From positions 1 to 39,979 of the forward strand of contig JAOMJV010000009.1 in assembly GCA_028351415.1 (NCBI GenBank): DNA of 39,979 nucleotides, written 5' to 3'. This document shows positions 8,518 through 16,384 of this stretch, piece by piece. Numbering within the stretch: position 1 is the first letter of the stretch; every line of letters begins with the position of its first letter. A program made the translations under genes and the position numbers. The notes below the pieces were generated by a model. It did no database searches and was not told the origin of the DNA. It worked only from the letters and a program-made list of their open reading frames with translations. This stretch comes from Candidatus Nitrosopumilus sp. GTDB taxonomy: Archaea; Thermoproteota; Nitrososphaeria; Nitrososphaerales; Nitrosopumilaceae.

Positions 8518-8874
8518 TTAACTTCCAAGCATCTTACCTGCAAGATTTTCTTTTCTAGAAATCCAAATGATGGATATGCTAGAAAATTTTGCAATTAGTA
8601 CCCAAGATTCTCTTGCTAGATCACGAAGTTTTTCATTATTTATAGCAAATTCATGATTTAGTTGATTTACAGTATTTTTTGAATCGCTGTAGATAGTAAT
8701 TTCATCATCGGTCTCAACAAATTTTTTTAATGCCAAAATTATTGCCATATATTCAGCCTGATTATTTGTAATTTCAGATTTTTTTTCATAAAAGGATTCT
8801 CCAGTTTCTTTTACAAAGAATCCAAACCCACTGTTTGAACCACCAGAGCCATCAACATAAACAGTAATTTTCAA
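8518..8874 (-). CDS. rnhA: RNase HI-like protein, fourth catalytic Asp replaced by Gly
   Basis: An RNase H fold of 118 residues with the first three acidic residues in place: D8 in YVDGSGG, E41 in NNQAEY, D64 in IYSDSK. The usual N-x-AD near the C-terminus reads ENLAGKML, so G113 (codon GGT) stands where Asp (GAT) is expected. The protein also ends soon after. I choose the TTG at 8874 because a TATA element at 8904-8913 is positioned for it. The ATG at 8922 would add a hydrophobic leader unlike any RNase H. The family cleaves RNA in RNA/DNA hybrids; activity here may be weak or altered. Confidence 0.85.
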   Translation of the reverse strand: MKITVYVDGSGGSNSGFGFFVKETGESFYEKKSEITNNQAEYMAIILALKKFVETDDEITIYSDSKNTVNQLNHEFAINNEKLRDLARESWVLIAKFSSISIIWISRKENLAGKMLGS

Positions 8875-8903
8875 GTTTATACGATCTATGGTCAGAATAG
8901 AAA

Positions 8904-8913
8904 CTATAAAAAA
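8904..8913 (-). promoter_or_regulatory. TATA element for the RNase H gene
   Basis: Read on the minus strand, TTTTTTATAG predicts transcription beginning near 8880. This is downstream of the ATG at 8922 and just ahead of the TTG at 8874, and it decides the start. Confidence 0.5.
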
Positions 8914-8944
8914 GATAATCAAACAAAATGAAATGAATTAAAAT

Positions 8945-9826
8945 ATGATGTTAAATTATGATGCACCAATGTATAGACCTCCATCAGAGGCTAGATCATT
9001 AATTTTTCAAGTTACACTAGGTTGCTCATTCAATGAGTGTTCATTTTGTGATATGTATAGATCAAAAGAATATTCAGAGAGATCATGGGATGATGTTAAG
9101 GCTGAAATTGATATGATGGCAAATTATGTACCAGATACAAAGAGAATATTTCTTGCAGATGGTGATGCATTAAATCTTGATTCTGAATATATGATTAAAA
9201 TTTTAAAATACATCAAAGAAAAATTTCCAAATATTGAAAGAATTTCATGCTATGCAATGCCTATGAATATTTTGAAAAAAACACCAGAGGAATTAAAAAA
9301 AATGAATGATGCAGGATTAGATATGTTTTATCTAGGAATTGAAAGTGGTTCAGACATTGTTTTGAAAAAAGTAACTAAAGGTGCGGTTGCAAAAACAATT
9401 ATCAAATCTGTCAATAAAGCAAAGGAAGCAGGCTACATTATGTCATGTATGGTGATTTTAGGATTAGGTGGAAAAAAATATTCAAAGGAACACATCAAAG
9501 GAACTGCAGAAGTGATCAGTGCATGTTCACCAAATTATGTTGGTGCATTAACACTTTATCTAGAAAATGGAATCAAACAAGAATTTATTGATAAATACAA
9601 AGGAGAATTTGTTAAAATAAATGATGACGAGGGATTAGAAGAGCTTTATGAGTTGGTCAATCAAATTAATACAAAAGAAAAAATTGTATTTAGAGTAAAT
9701 CACGGTTCAAACGCATATACCGTGAAAGGCACATTCCCGCAAGATAAACAAGAAATGCTAGAGAAAGTAGAATGGATGAAAGATCATCCAGAGATTGTAC
9801 GTCCTCAAGGAATTAGAGGATTTTAA
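8945..9826 (+). CDS. Radical SAM protein
   Basis: A 293-residue radical S-adenosylmethionine enzyme. The [4Fe-4S] cysteines are C27, C32 and C35 in GCSFNECSFCDMY. This is CX4CX2C rather than the commoner CX3CX2C, a spacing known in a subgroup of COG1032-type proteins with CSHNxCxFC motifs. The TIM-barrel glycine and SAM motifs follow (FLADGDAL, LGIESGSD, LGLGG). There is no B12-binding or TRAM domain. The substrate is unknown. It stands alone, divergent from the RNase H gene, and ends in a T-tract. Confidence 0.88.
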   Translation: MMLNYDAPMYRPPSEARSLIFQVTLGCSFNECSFCDMYRSKEYSERSWDDVKAEIDMMANYVPDTKRIFLADGDALNLDSEYMIKILKYIKEKFPNIERISCYAMPMNILKKTPEELKKMNDAGLDMFYLGIESGSDIVLKKVTKGAVAKTIIKSVNKAKEAGYIMSCMVILGLGGKKYSKEHIKGTAEVISACSPNYVGALTLYLENGIKQEFIDKYKGEFVKINDDEGLEELYELVNQINTKEKIVFRVNHGSNAYTVKGTFPQDKQEMLEKVEWMKDHPEIVRPQGIRGF

Positions 9827-9837
9827 ATTAAAATCTC

Positions 9838-9843
9838 TTTTTT
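9838..9843 (+). terminator. T-tract terminator after the radical SAM gene
   Basis: Six T residues lie 12 bp after the stop codon, typical of archaeal U-tract termination. Confidence 0.45.
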
Positions 9844-9880
9844 AAAATCAGAATAATTCTTGAAAGGATTAAGAATAAAC

Positions 9881-10080
9881 CCTGCCTATTGCATACCCGC
9901 TCCAAGAGTATCGTGCCCGTACACAATAGGCAACCTAAGCATGCCATACATGCATTAGATAACAAATTATTTTTCATACCTACATTAATTGATTAAGAAT
10001 GTCACTGGTAACCGAAGTTACCAGCGGAGAATTATTTTGTTTCGTAACCGAAGTCACTAACATACAATAACCAATTCTCG
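9881..10080 (-). ncRNA. Candidate structured small RNA of unknown class
   Basis: The gap 9827-10260 has no convincing gene but folds strongly on the minus strand. In transcript order: stem GAGAATT/AATTCTC (10073-10079 with 10027-10033) encloses a GUGAC-UUCG-GUUAC hairpin (10044-10057). A directly abutting 10-bp hairpin with a C(UUCG)G tetraloop follows (10003-10026), then GCATG/CATGC (9939-9953), then a 15-bp helix (9919-9933 with 9882-9896). Five positions that would be A.C mismatches on the plus strand become G.U on the minus strand, which fixes the strand. A TATA-like TTCATAAAATTA (about 10096-10109) could start the RNA near 10077. No RNase P, SRP, 5S or riboswitch signature was found. Confidence 0.6.
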
Positions 10081-10140
10081 TGGCGTGCAAATTGTAATTT
10101 TATGAATTCATGAGTTTACAAAAATGTTGTTGTTTGATTA

Positions 10141-10171
10141 ATTAATCTATTAAAAAAGACATTTCGCCCTA
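10141..10171 (-). promoter_or_regulatory. Shared upstream element of the structured RNAs, copy 1
   Basis: The minus strand reads TAGGGCGAAATGTCTTTTTT followed by AATAGATTAAT. It matches the element at 25488-25518 in 23 of 31 positions without gaps, and better with a one-base shift at GTC. The CGAAA plus T-rich run resembles a BRE/TATA promoter, but it lies about 70 bp before the first helix. Confidence 0.45.
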
Positions 10172-10260
10172 ATGTTCATAATTATACAAGAAAAGGGCTT
10201 TTCAAAAGTAAAATTAACTTTCTGAGAATTGCATAGACGTAGTTTTATTCAAATTAAAAA

Positions 10261-10518
10261 TTATAAATTCTCAATTACAGATTTTAAATTTTCAGGTAAT
10301 TCAGGTAATTCAGTATGACTTTCATTATTTTGAAGAACCTCAGGCCCTATTCGTCTTACTATCTGAGTTGCAATTAGAGTGTCAATATTTCTTTGAATAT
10401 ATTTTTCACTCATAATGGTTTTTAATTTTTCAAAAACAATTTCCTCATTTTCATATTTTTTAATTCCGTATTGAACTAAGATAGTTTGTTCAGTAGATGA
10501 AAATTCAGTCATAGCCAT
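10261..10518 (-). CDS. Small soluble protein, unknown function
   Basis: I do not recognise this 85-residue protein. It is helical, with a pattern that could be a small winged-helix or helix-turn-helix fold (SSTEQTILVQYGIKK, then IQRNIDTLIATQIVRRIG). A polar, Pro/Glu-rich stretch follows before a final short helix. There is no cysteine or membrane segment. ATGs at 10518 and 10512 are both possible starts. A TATA-like CTTTAATTTTAAAT lies just upstream. It is divergent from the membrane protein at 10570. Confidence 0.6.
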   Translation of the reverse strand: MAMTEFSSTEQTILVQYGIKKYENEEIVFEKLKTIMSEKYIQRNIDTLIATQIVRRIGPEVLQNNESHTELPELPENLKSVIENL

Positions 10519-10569
10519 AATTTAAAATTAAAGGGTAAAAATCTTGTGTTATTAAAAAATCCTTAAAAT

Positions 10570-11085
10570 ATGATAGAGTATGAGTCAAATGACATGCAAA
10601 CCAAAATTGAATTAATTTCAAACGTATTAAGAATAAAAAAATATGCAATAATTGGAATAATTAGTGGGGCAGGTTTAGGAATAATTTACTATTTTTTAAC
10701 AATGTCAATGTTGCCAACTCATTTTGATGCAGCAGTTGAATTAGCACCACATTATATTCTAACATCAATTGGGTTGACAATAGCAATTTCAACATTAGCT
10801 GGAATTAATTTTGCAATGATGGGATACAAGATGAATCAAATTAAAAAAATGAATTCAGTTAAAAGTAATTCATCAGCAATATTTGGAGGAATATTTGCAG
10901 CATTTACACCTGGTTGTCCAGCATGTACAGCTCCATTAGCAGTAATTTTAGGAGCGGTTGGTGGATTATCATTATTTCCAATGCAAGGATTAGAATTGAA
11001 ATTTATTTCAGTTGGAGTATTGATATTTTCAATTTATTGGATTACAAAAGGATTGCAAAATAAAAGTTGTTGTAAGATAGGATAA
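10570..11085 (+). CDS. Membrane protein with CPAC motif and C-terminal CC, unknown function
   Basis: A 171-residue integral membrane protein with about four membrane segments (roughly 24-45, 62-85, 104-130, 143-162). The third begins with TPGCPACTAPL, a thioredoxin-like CxxC at a membrane boundary. The chain ends in KSCCKIG, a second cysteine pair. This suggests thiol chemistry or soft-metal handling, for example copper, but no family assignment is secure. The start may be the ATG at 10570 or the one at 10594. It is divergent from the gene at 10261. Confidence 0.7.
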   Translation: MIEYESNDMQTKIELISNVLRIKKYAIIGIISGAGLGIIYYFLTMSMLPTHFDAAVELAPHYILTSIGLTIAISTLAGINFAMMGYKMNQIKKMNSVKSNSSAIFGGIFAAFTPGCPACTAPLAVILGAVGGLSLFPMQGLELKFISVGVLIFSIYWITKGLQNKSCCKIG

Positions 11086-11099
11086 CAACATATTAAAAA

Positions 11100-12080
11100 T
11101 TATTTATTTCTTTTAACTTGAAAAATTGTATATCCATATTTTTTATTTATTTCAGTTTCAGATAATTGTGAAATATCATACTCCGCAAAATCTTTCAAAG
11201 CCAGATACAAATTATTATCAATAATAAGACCATTTTCAGGGCATAATGAATTTATTTTAAAACATCGATTAACTGTTGGGCCAAAAATGTCACTAGTTGT
11301 AGACGTAGTACTCTGAGCTACCTTTACTGAGCCATAACTAATACTAATTTTATAATTTAATTCAGGCATTTTTTCTTCTTCAAGTTGTTTCTTTAAATCA
11401 TCATGAGATTCAATCATGTATAAACAACATTCTAAAATGTTTTTTGTTGTTTTACTATCACTAAGATCAGTATTTGGAAATCTAAACATCAATGCATCCC
11501 CAATATTTTTTACTACTTCCCCATCATATTTTTGAACAATTTTAGCCATAAAATTTAAAAAAGTTTCATACAATTTAGTAACATCGTTATCAGATAGTTT
11601 TGCAGAAATTTTTGTAGAGTCTTTCATATCAATTACACCAACACAATCATTTTGTGTATGTTGAGAAAATTTTAGAAGGATATCTTCTTGTTGTTTGATT
11701 ACCTCCTCTTTTTGTTTAATAGTAATTTCAGCTTCTTGAAGTTTTTTTGCCATGTTATCAAATGACTCAGAAAGATCACCTATTTCATCACGTGATTTTA
11801 TATTAGTTCTGATATTAAATTCACCTCGGGAGATTTGATAACTTGCTTCACTAAGCTTTGTAATAGGATCAGAAAGACGTTTTGCCAAAAAATACGTAAC
11901 AATACTTAATCCAATCATTAAAGAAATACCAATTAAAATTATATTTTCTTGTAATTCAAAAATTGAGATATTATCAAAATTTAAAAATATTATAGTTGTA
12001 ATAGAAATTGAAATAAAAGTAGTAGATAAAACTAATACTAGTAATTTTTTTTGTAGACTGAAAAAAGTAAAAGAGGACAT
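11100..12080 (-). CDS. Membrane adenylate cyclase (class III) with HAMP domain
   Basis: 326 residues: two membrane helices (about 12-34 and 45-66) with a very short external segment, a HAMP linker (about 65-115), a coiled-coil stretch (115-140) and a class III cyclase domain (145-325). Metal aspartates are D151 (VIDMKDST) and D195 (KNIGDALM). The adenine-selecting pair is K191 and D264 (SDIFGPTVN), which points to cAMP rather than cGMP. N271 is kept, but the usual catalytic Arg four residues later is K275. It probably converts a membrane signal into cAMP. The gene stands alone. Confidence 0.88.
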   Translation of the reverse strand: MSSFTFFSLQKKLLVLVLSTTFISISITTIIFLNFDNISIFELQENIILIGISLMIGLSIVTYFLAKRLSDPITKLSEASYQISRGEFNIRTNIKSRDEIGDLSESFDNMAKKLQEAEITIKQKEEVIKQQEDILLKFSQHTQNDCVGVIDMKDSTKISAKLSDNDVTKLYETFLNFMAKIVQKYDGEVVKNIGDALMFRFPNTDLSDSKTTKNILECCLYMIESHDDLKKQLEEEKMPELNYKISISYGSVKVAQSTTSTTSDIFGPTVNRCFKINSLCPENGLIIDNNLYLALKDFAEYDISQLSETEINKKYGYTIFQVKRNK

Positions 12081-12153
12081 TCCAGTTATCGGTAGTAATC
12101 ATCACTTATAGGATTGATGAATATCACCATATCCTGCTTAATAAGAGCAAAAA

Positions 12154-12228
12154 TGGGCCCACAGTGATTTGAACACTGGATCTTCGCCGTGTAAGGGCGA
12201 CGTCATAACCGAGCTAGACTATGAGCCC
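12154..12228 (-). tRNA. tRNA-Val (anticodon TAC)
   Basis: Minus-strand cloverleaf. The acceptor GGGCTCA/TGGGCCC has one G.U pair. The anticodon stem TCGCC/GGCGA holds loop CTTACAC, giving anticodon TAC. The T arm is intact and the discriminator is A. A run of five T residues follows the 3' end. There is no intron and CCA is not encoded. Confidence 0.95.
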
Positions 12229-12300
12229 ACTGAAACATCCCTCGTTGAAATCCATTTAAACTTTCAGACAAAGGAAAATCTAGAAATTTGATTAGAAATA

Positions 12301-13341
12301 ATGAAAACTGTGAATACTTATAATTTTTTTTCCAGTCCAATTGGATTAGGCCACGTGACTAGAGATATTGCAATAGTAAATAATTTGAAAGATATTGGAA
12401 TTAATTTTGTTACAGGTAGTGGAGCTGCAAAAATTTTAAAAAAATTAGAATTTAAAGTAAATGATGTCTATAGCCCGCCTTCATTTAGTGTAAAAGATGG
12501 AATTTTAAATAATCAAACAAAATGGTTGTGGAACTATTATCAATATTATAAAAATTGTAAAAAGATATCAGAAAAAATTCTTGAAAAAAATAATTCAGAT
12601 TTAATAATTAGTGATGAAGATTTTGCATCATTAACTGTTGCACAGGATTTAGAGATTCCAAATATATTGATTACAGATGTTTTAGAAACAAAATTTACAA
12701 AAGGGATTACATCATTTATTGAAAGAAAAATGAACAAATCAATGATGAACATTATAAAAAATTGTGATGTTGTAATAATTCCAGAAGAAGGAGATAATCA
12801 CGATAATATTAAAAGGGTAGGGCCAATAGTTAGAAAAATAAATTGTTCACGAGAAGAATTAAGAGAGAAATTTTCATTTAGCAAAATAACGATACTTATT
12901 TCAATTGGAGGCACTGATACAGGGTTATTTTTAATAGATAAAGCAATTAAATCAATTTTAAAAATTAATCAAAATATTGAAATTGTAGTGGTATCAGGTC
13001 CAGCAGTTAATAAAAAATTTCTAAATGTAAAAAATTTAGGATTTGTAGATAATTTACATGAATTAATTTTTGCATCAGATTTGGTAATTTCTCTAGCAGG
13101 TAAATCAACAATAGATGAGGCTAAAGCATACGGTACACCAGGAATATTTATTCCAATTAAAGGTCATTTTGAACAAGAACATAATGCAAAAATCGAAGGA
13201 TTTGTTTTTGAAAATATCAATAATCTTGAAATGTTAATTTTACAAAAATTAGAACAAAAAAGAAATAAAGTAAATACAGATGGTGCAAGATTTGCATCAG
13301 AAATTATTAAAAAAATGATCAAAGAGAGATCAAATAGTTAA
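12301..13341 (+). CDS. GT-B glycosyltransferase, MurG/GT28-like
   Basis: A 346-residue glycosyltransferase of the GT-B fold. The N-terminal domain has the glycine motif GLGHVTRD (17-24), the loop found in MurG-type enzymes. The C-terminal domain has ISIGGTDTG and the nucleotide-sugar site around LAGKSTIDEAKAYGTPGIFIP, with a downstream EQEHNA box. It has no membrane segment and probably acts at the inner membrane face on a lipid or surface-layer glycan. Donor and acceptor cannot be named. The ATG at 12301 has a TATA-like CATTTAAAC about 43 bp upstream. It is followed closely by the aspartate kinase gene. Confidence 0.8.
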   Translation: MKTVNTYNFFSSPIGLGHVTRDIAIVNNLKDIGINFVTGSGAAKILKKLEFKVNDVYSPPSFSVKDGILNNQTKWLWNYYQYYKNCKKISEKILEKNNSDLIISDEDFASLTVAQDLEIPNILITDVLETKFTKGITSFIERKMNKSMMNIIKNCDVVIIPEEGDNHDNIKRVGPIVRKINCSREELREKFSFSKITILISIGGTDTGLFLIDKAIKSILKINQNIEIVVVSGPAVNKKFLNVKNLGFVDNLHELIFASDLVISLAGKSTIDEAKAYGTPGIFIPIKGHFEQEHNAKIEGFVFENINNLEMLILQKLEQKRNKVNTDGARFASEIIKKMIKERSNS

Positions 13342-13371
13342 TAGATGGTAATTTGCTTTTAAGGTAATAAT

Positions 13372-14787
13372 ATGACTAACTTGATAATTGCAAAATTTGG
13401 AGGTAGTGCAATAGGTCCAGATGGAATATCAATACCGCAAATAATTGAGAGAATTAATAATTTAAAAAAAGACTCCAAAGTAATTGCTGTGTTTTCAGCA
13501 CCACTAACATTACACAATGGGAAAAAACGATCATTAACAGATGTTGTACTAGAACAAGGGAAGAATGCAGAAAATGGCATTAGACCATCACTGGATATTG
13601 TGAAAATGGCATATCAAAAAATTCTTCAAAGGGTTAATGAGGATAATAAAAAAAATTGTGAAAATGTTGTAGACATACATTTGAAAAAAGCACAGGTAGC
13701 ATTGGATGATGCATTTGAAAATAAAGAGTTTGCAGATGAAACACGATCAAAGGCATTAGCATTTTCAGGGGAGATCTTGATGGCTCATGTAATGAATTAC
13801 ATTCTAAGGAGTAATCAAATTAAAACAGATGCTGTAGAATTTGATAACTGGCCAATAATTACAGACAATAACATAGAATCTACAAATTTTCTCAGAACAG
13901 AATCAAATGAGAGAATGGGTGGAATTTCAAATTTAGTTGAAAATAATGAAGTGGTTACAATTGGTGGATTTATAGGAAAAACCGTAGAGGGTATAACTAC
14001 AACATATGAACGAGGAGGCTCAGATAGAACTGCAGCAGATCTTGGAATATTGTTTCATAAAAAATATGATACTAGTATAGATTTCGAAAAAGATAGTTCA
14101 GTAGTATCAGCAGATCCAAAAATTATTGAATTAGGCTTAAGAGAAGTAATTCAATTATCATACAACGAGGCAAGACTAGCTGGAATGTTTGGAATGAAAA
14201 TTTTAGATCCAATCGCAATAAAAGAAATTGTAGAACACGGTGTAGACATGCCAATTAGAATTACAAATATAAAAAATCCAGAAAAAATCACAATAATAAA
14301 AAGAGAACTAGGTACGCACAAAGGTCATCCAATTAAAATAGTTACAGGAAAAGAAAACTGTGCAATTTTTAGAATTGAAACAAATTCTATTCAAAAACTA
14401 TTGACATCATTAGAAAAAGATAGACGTTACAGTGAATTTGTTATTTTATCACCATTTACAAAAGATGGTGTGGGATTATCTAGAATATTATTTTTGGATG
14501 GAGATTATGTAAAAAGAAATGAAAAATATCTACTAGGATTTGATCCACTTGCTACAATTACATACAACAGAGGAGTAATCACATTAATTGGTGATGAAAT
14601 GTGGCGAGTCCAACAAGTTGCATCAAGAACTAGTGCAAAAATTGGAGAGTCTGGATTAAATATTTTGAATATGGATGCACAGGAAGAAACATCACGAATA
14701 ATTATTGTTGTAGAGGATGCAGAAGAAAACATAAAAAAAGCTATCAAAGCAGTGCATGAAGGAATTGCAGAAATTAATTTTATTTAG
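13372..14787 (+). CDS. lysC: Aspartate kinase
   Basis: It phosphorylates L-aspartate, the first step to lysine, threonine and methionine. The N-terminal kinase domain begins with KFGGS (8-12) and contains the FIGKTVEG ... YERGGSDRTAADLG substrate region. Two ACT domains occupy about residues 320-471 and would give feedback control. The length (471) is that of monofunctional archaeal enzymes. An AAGGT ribosome site precedes the ATG, and only 30 bp separate it from the glycosyltransferase gene, so the two are probably cotranscribed. Confidence 0.93.
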   Translation: MTNLIIAKFGGSAIGPDGISIPQIIERINNLKKDSKVIAVFSAPLTLHNGKKRSLTDVVLEQGKNAENGIRPSLDIVKMAYQKILQRVNEDNKKNCENVVDIHLKKAQVALDDAFENKEFADETRSKALAFSGEILMAHVMNYILRSNQIKTDAVEFDNWPIITDNNIESTNFLRTESNERMGGISNLVENNEVVTIGGFIGKTVEGITTTYERGGSDRTAADLGILFHKKYDTSIDFEKDSSVVSADPKIIELGLREVIQLSYNEARLAGMFGMKILDPIAIKEIVEHGVDMPIRITNIKNPEKITIIKRELGTHKGHPIKIVTGKENCAIFRIETNSIQKLLTSLEKDRRYSEFVILSPFTKDGVGLSRILFLDGDYVKRNEKYLLGFDPLATITYNRGVITLIGDEMWRVQQVASRTSAKIGESGLNILNMDAQEETSRIIIVVEDAEENIKKAIKAVHEGIAEINFI

Positions 14788-14921
14788 TAAAAATTACGAT
14801 ATCACAAGTAAACGTATTATGGATTTTTTATGTAAATTAAATTTTATGGAGCAACAGTTAGCGTAAACTAAAACACGTTATGGTTAATGCAAATTTTTAC
14901 TATAAATTCTGACAAAGTAGA

Positions 14922-15128
14922 TCAGATACGTTCAGCTGCATACCAACAAGTGATACCAATTCCAATAATTGCATACCATTTGAAATTACTCTTATTCATG
15001 AAAATATTGGGTGAGGCTAATTCATCATTATTGTAATTAGCCAAACGAATATTTCTCATTTGAAATGCCTGACCAATCAAGCCTATACTTAAAAAAATTA
15101 TTCCAATAAAACCTAAAGTCCACTCCAC
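14922..15128 (-). CDS. Small two-helix membrane protein, unknown function
   Basis: I do not recognise this 68-residue protein. It has one membrane helix at about 5-23 (LGFIGIIFLSIGLIGQAF), a polar loop of 25 residues and a second helix near the C-terminus (YAIIGIGITCWYAA). Start ATG at 15128. It is divergent from the aminotransferase gene. The upstream 14788-14921 gap is AT-rich with nothing else I can support. Confidence 0.6.
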   Translation of the reverse strand: MEWTLGFIGIIFLSIGLIGQAFQMRNIRLANYNNDELASPNIFMNKSNFKWYAIIGIGITCWYAAERI

Positions 15129-15193
15129 ATGATAACTCCCAGTTTATCTGATATGTATTTTTTAAATATAATACGACCAAATAAAAAATAATT

Positions 15194-15201
15194 CTTTAAA
15201 T
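15194..15201 (+). promoter_or_regulatory. TATA element for ilvE
   Basis: CTTTAAAT is centred 27 bp before the ATG at 15225, indicating a leaderless transcript. Confidence 0.5.
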
Positions 15202-15224
15202 TACCAGAGTTTTTTTCTTTTCCT

Positions 15225-16139
15225 ATGATAGAAACGGGTAAAATATGGATGAATGGAAAATTAGTTCCATTCAAAGATGCCAAAGTCCATGTGTTAACCC
15301 ACGCATTACATTATTCAACATCAATTTTTGAAGGAATAAGATGTTATGATACTCCAAATGGTTCTGCAGTATTCAGATTACCAGAGCACGTGGATAGGTT
15401 ATTCAAATCTGCAAAATTATATTCAATGAAAATGCAGTATACAAAAAAAGTAATCTCAGATGCTATTTTACAAACTGTTAAAGCTAGTGGGCTAAAAGAA
15501 GCATACATCAGACCATTAGCATATTATGGTTATGGAACAATGGGACTAACTCCTACTACAAACAAAGTGGACATGTCAATTGCATGTTGGGAATGGAAAA
15601 TGGGAGAGTCAAAAGCAGGTAAATTTTCAGGTGCAAAATGTAAAGTTTCAAGTTGGATAAAAATTGATTCAAGATCTCAGCCGATGCAAGCAAAAGCAGC
15701 ATCAAACTATGCAAATGCAGCTCTAGCAAGAATGGAAGCATTAGAGAATGGATTTGATGAGGCAATTATGTTAAATTCTCAAGGAAAAGTTGCCGAAGGT
15801 AGTGCCGAAAATATATTCATAATTAAAGATGATATTATTCAAACACCACCACTTTCAGCAGGAGGGTTAGAAGGAATTACAAGAGACAGCATTATACAAA
15901 TTATTGAAGAAAACAACGGATTTGTAATTGAACGAGATCTAGAGAGAGATGATCTCTATACTGCAGATGAAATTTTTATGACTGGTACTGCTGCAGAGGT
16001 AAAATCAGTTACACAAATAGATAAAGTCAAAATTGGAACTGGAAAAATGGGAAGTGTAACTAAAGCATTACAAAAGTCATATAGAGATGCAGTAATGGGT
16101 AAAGATGAAAGATTTTTGCCATGGTTAACATTTATTTAA
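15225..16139 (+). CDS. ilvE: Branched-chain amino acid aminotransferase
   Basis: A PLP class IV transaminase making valine, leucine and isoleucine from their 2-oxo acids with glutamate. The PLP lysine is K157 in MQAKAASNY. The N-terminal HALHYSTSIFEGIR, the IRPLAYYGYGTMG substrate loop and the phosphate-binding GGLEGITRDSII and FMTGTAAEV segments are all present. 304 residues is normal for the family. It has its own leaderless-type promoter. D-alanine transaminase or ADC lyase share the fold, but the motifs favour IlvE. Confidence 0.93.
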   Translation: MIETGKIWMNGKLVPFKDAKVHVLTHALHYSTSIFEGIRCYDTPNGSAVFRLPEHVDRLFKSAKLYSMKMQYTKKVISDAILQTVKASGLKEAYIRPLAYYGYGTMGLTPTTNKVDMSIACWEWKMGESKAGKFSGAKCKVSSWIKIDSRSQPMQAKAASNYANAALARMEALENGFDEAIMLNSQGKVAEGSAENIFIIKDDIIQTPPLSAGGLEGITRDSIIQIIEENNGFVIERDLERDDLYTADEIFMTGTAAEVKSVTQIDKVKIGTGKMGSVTKALQKSYRDAVMGKDERFLPWLTFI

Positions 16140-16179
16140 TTTCAAAGAACTTTTTTATCCATAAAAAATATTGAAGATT

Positions 16180-16341
16180 ATGGATTTATGTGCGACTGGA
16201 GATACACCGGAAATTTGTTGGTTTTGTAGAAAGGGGCGTCATGATGATTGTATGAAAAATATTCCAACACAAGGAAAATCAGATGGACCACATGATTGTA
16301 CTTTTGATACAAAGTTAATTCCATGTAAATGCAAACATTAG
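16180..16341 (+). CDS. Cys/His-rich 53-residue protein, possible zinc-binding
   Basis: A short frame of 53 codons with a striking metal-ligand pattern: C4, then C13-WF-C16, H21, C24, H38, C40, and C49-K-C51-K-H53 at the end. It resembles a small two-site zinc module. ATG at 16180 and stop at 16339-16341, between ilvE (40 bp upstream) and the methyltransferase gene (44 bp downstream). The density of cysteine in a genome this AT-rich argues that it is a real gene. The opposite-strand frame here has no such pattern. Function unknown. Confidence 0.6.
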   Translation: MDLCATGDTPEICWFCRKGRHDDCMKNIPTQGKSDGPHDCTFDTKLIPCKCKH

Positions 16342-16384
16342 GAAAAAGAAGTAATAACAAATACAGCTTTAGTTAAAAAAGCAT

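Noticed and set aside
9881-10080. RNase P RNA, SRP RNA or 5S rRNA
   Set aside because: None of the universally conserved RNase P core sequences, SRP helix 8 motifs or 5S signatures are present on either strand.
16178-16360. 60-residue minus-strand frame
   Set aside because: It lies opposite the Cys-rich frame at 16180, which has a meaningful ligand pattern; the minus frame does not.
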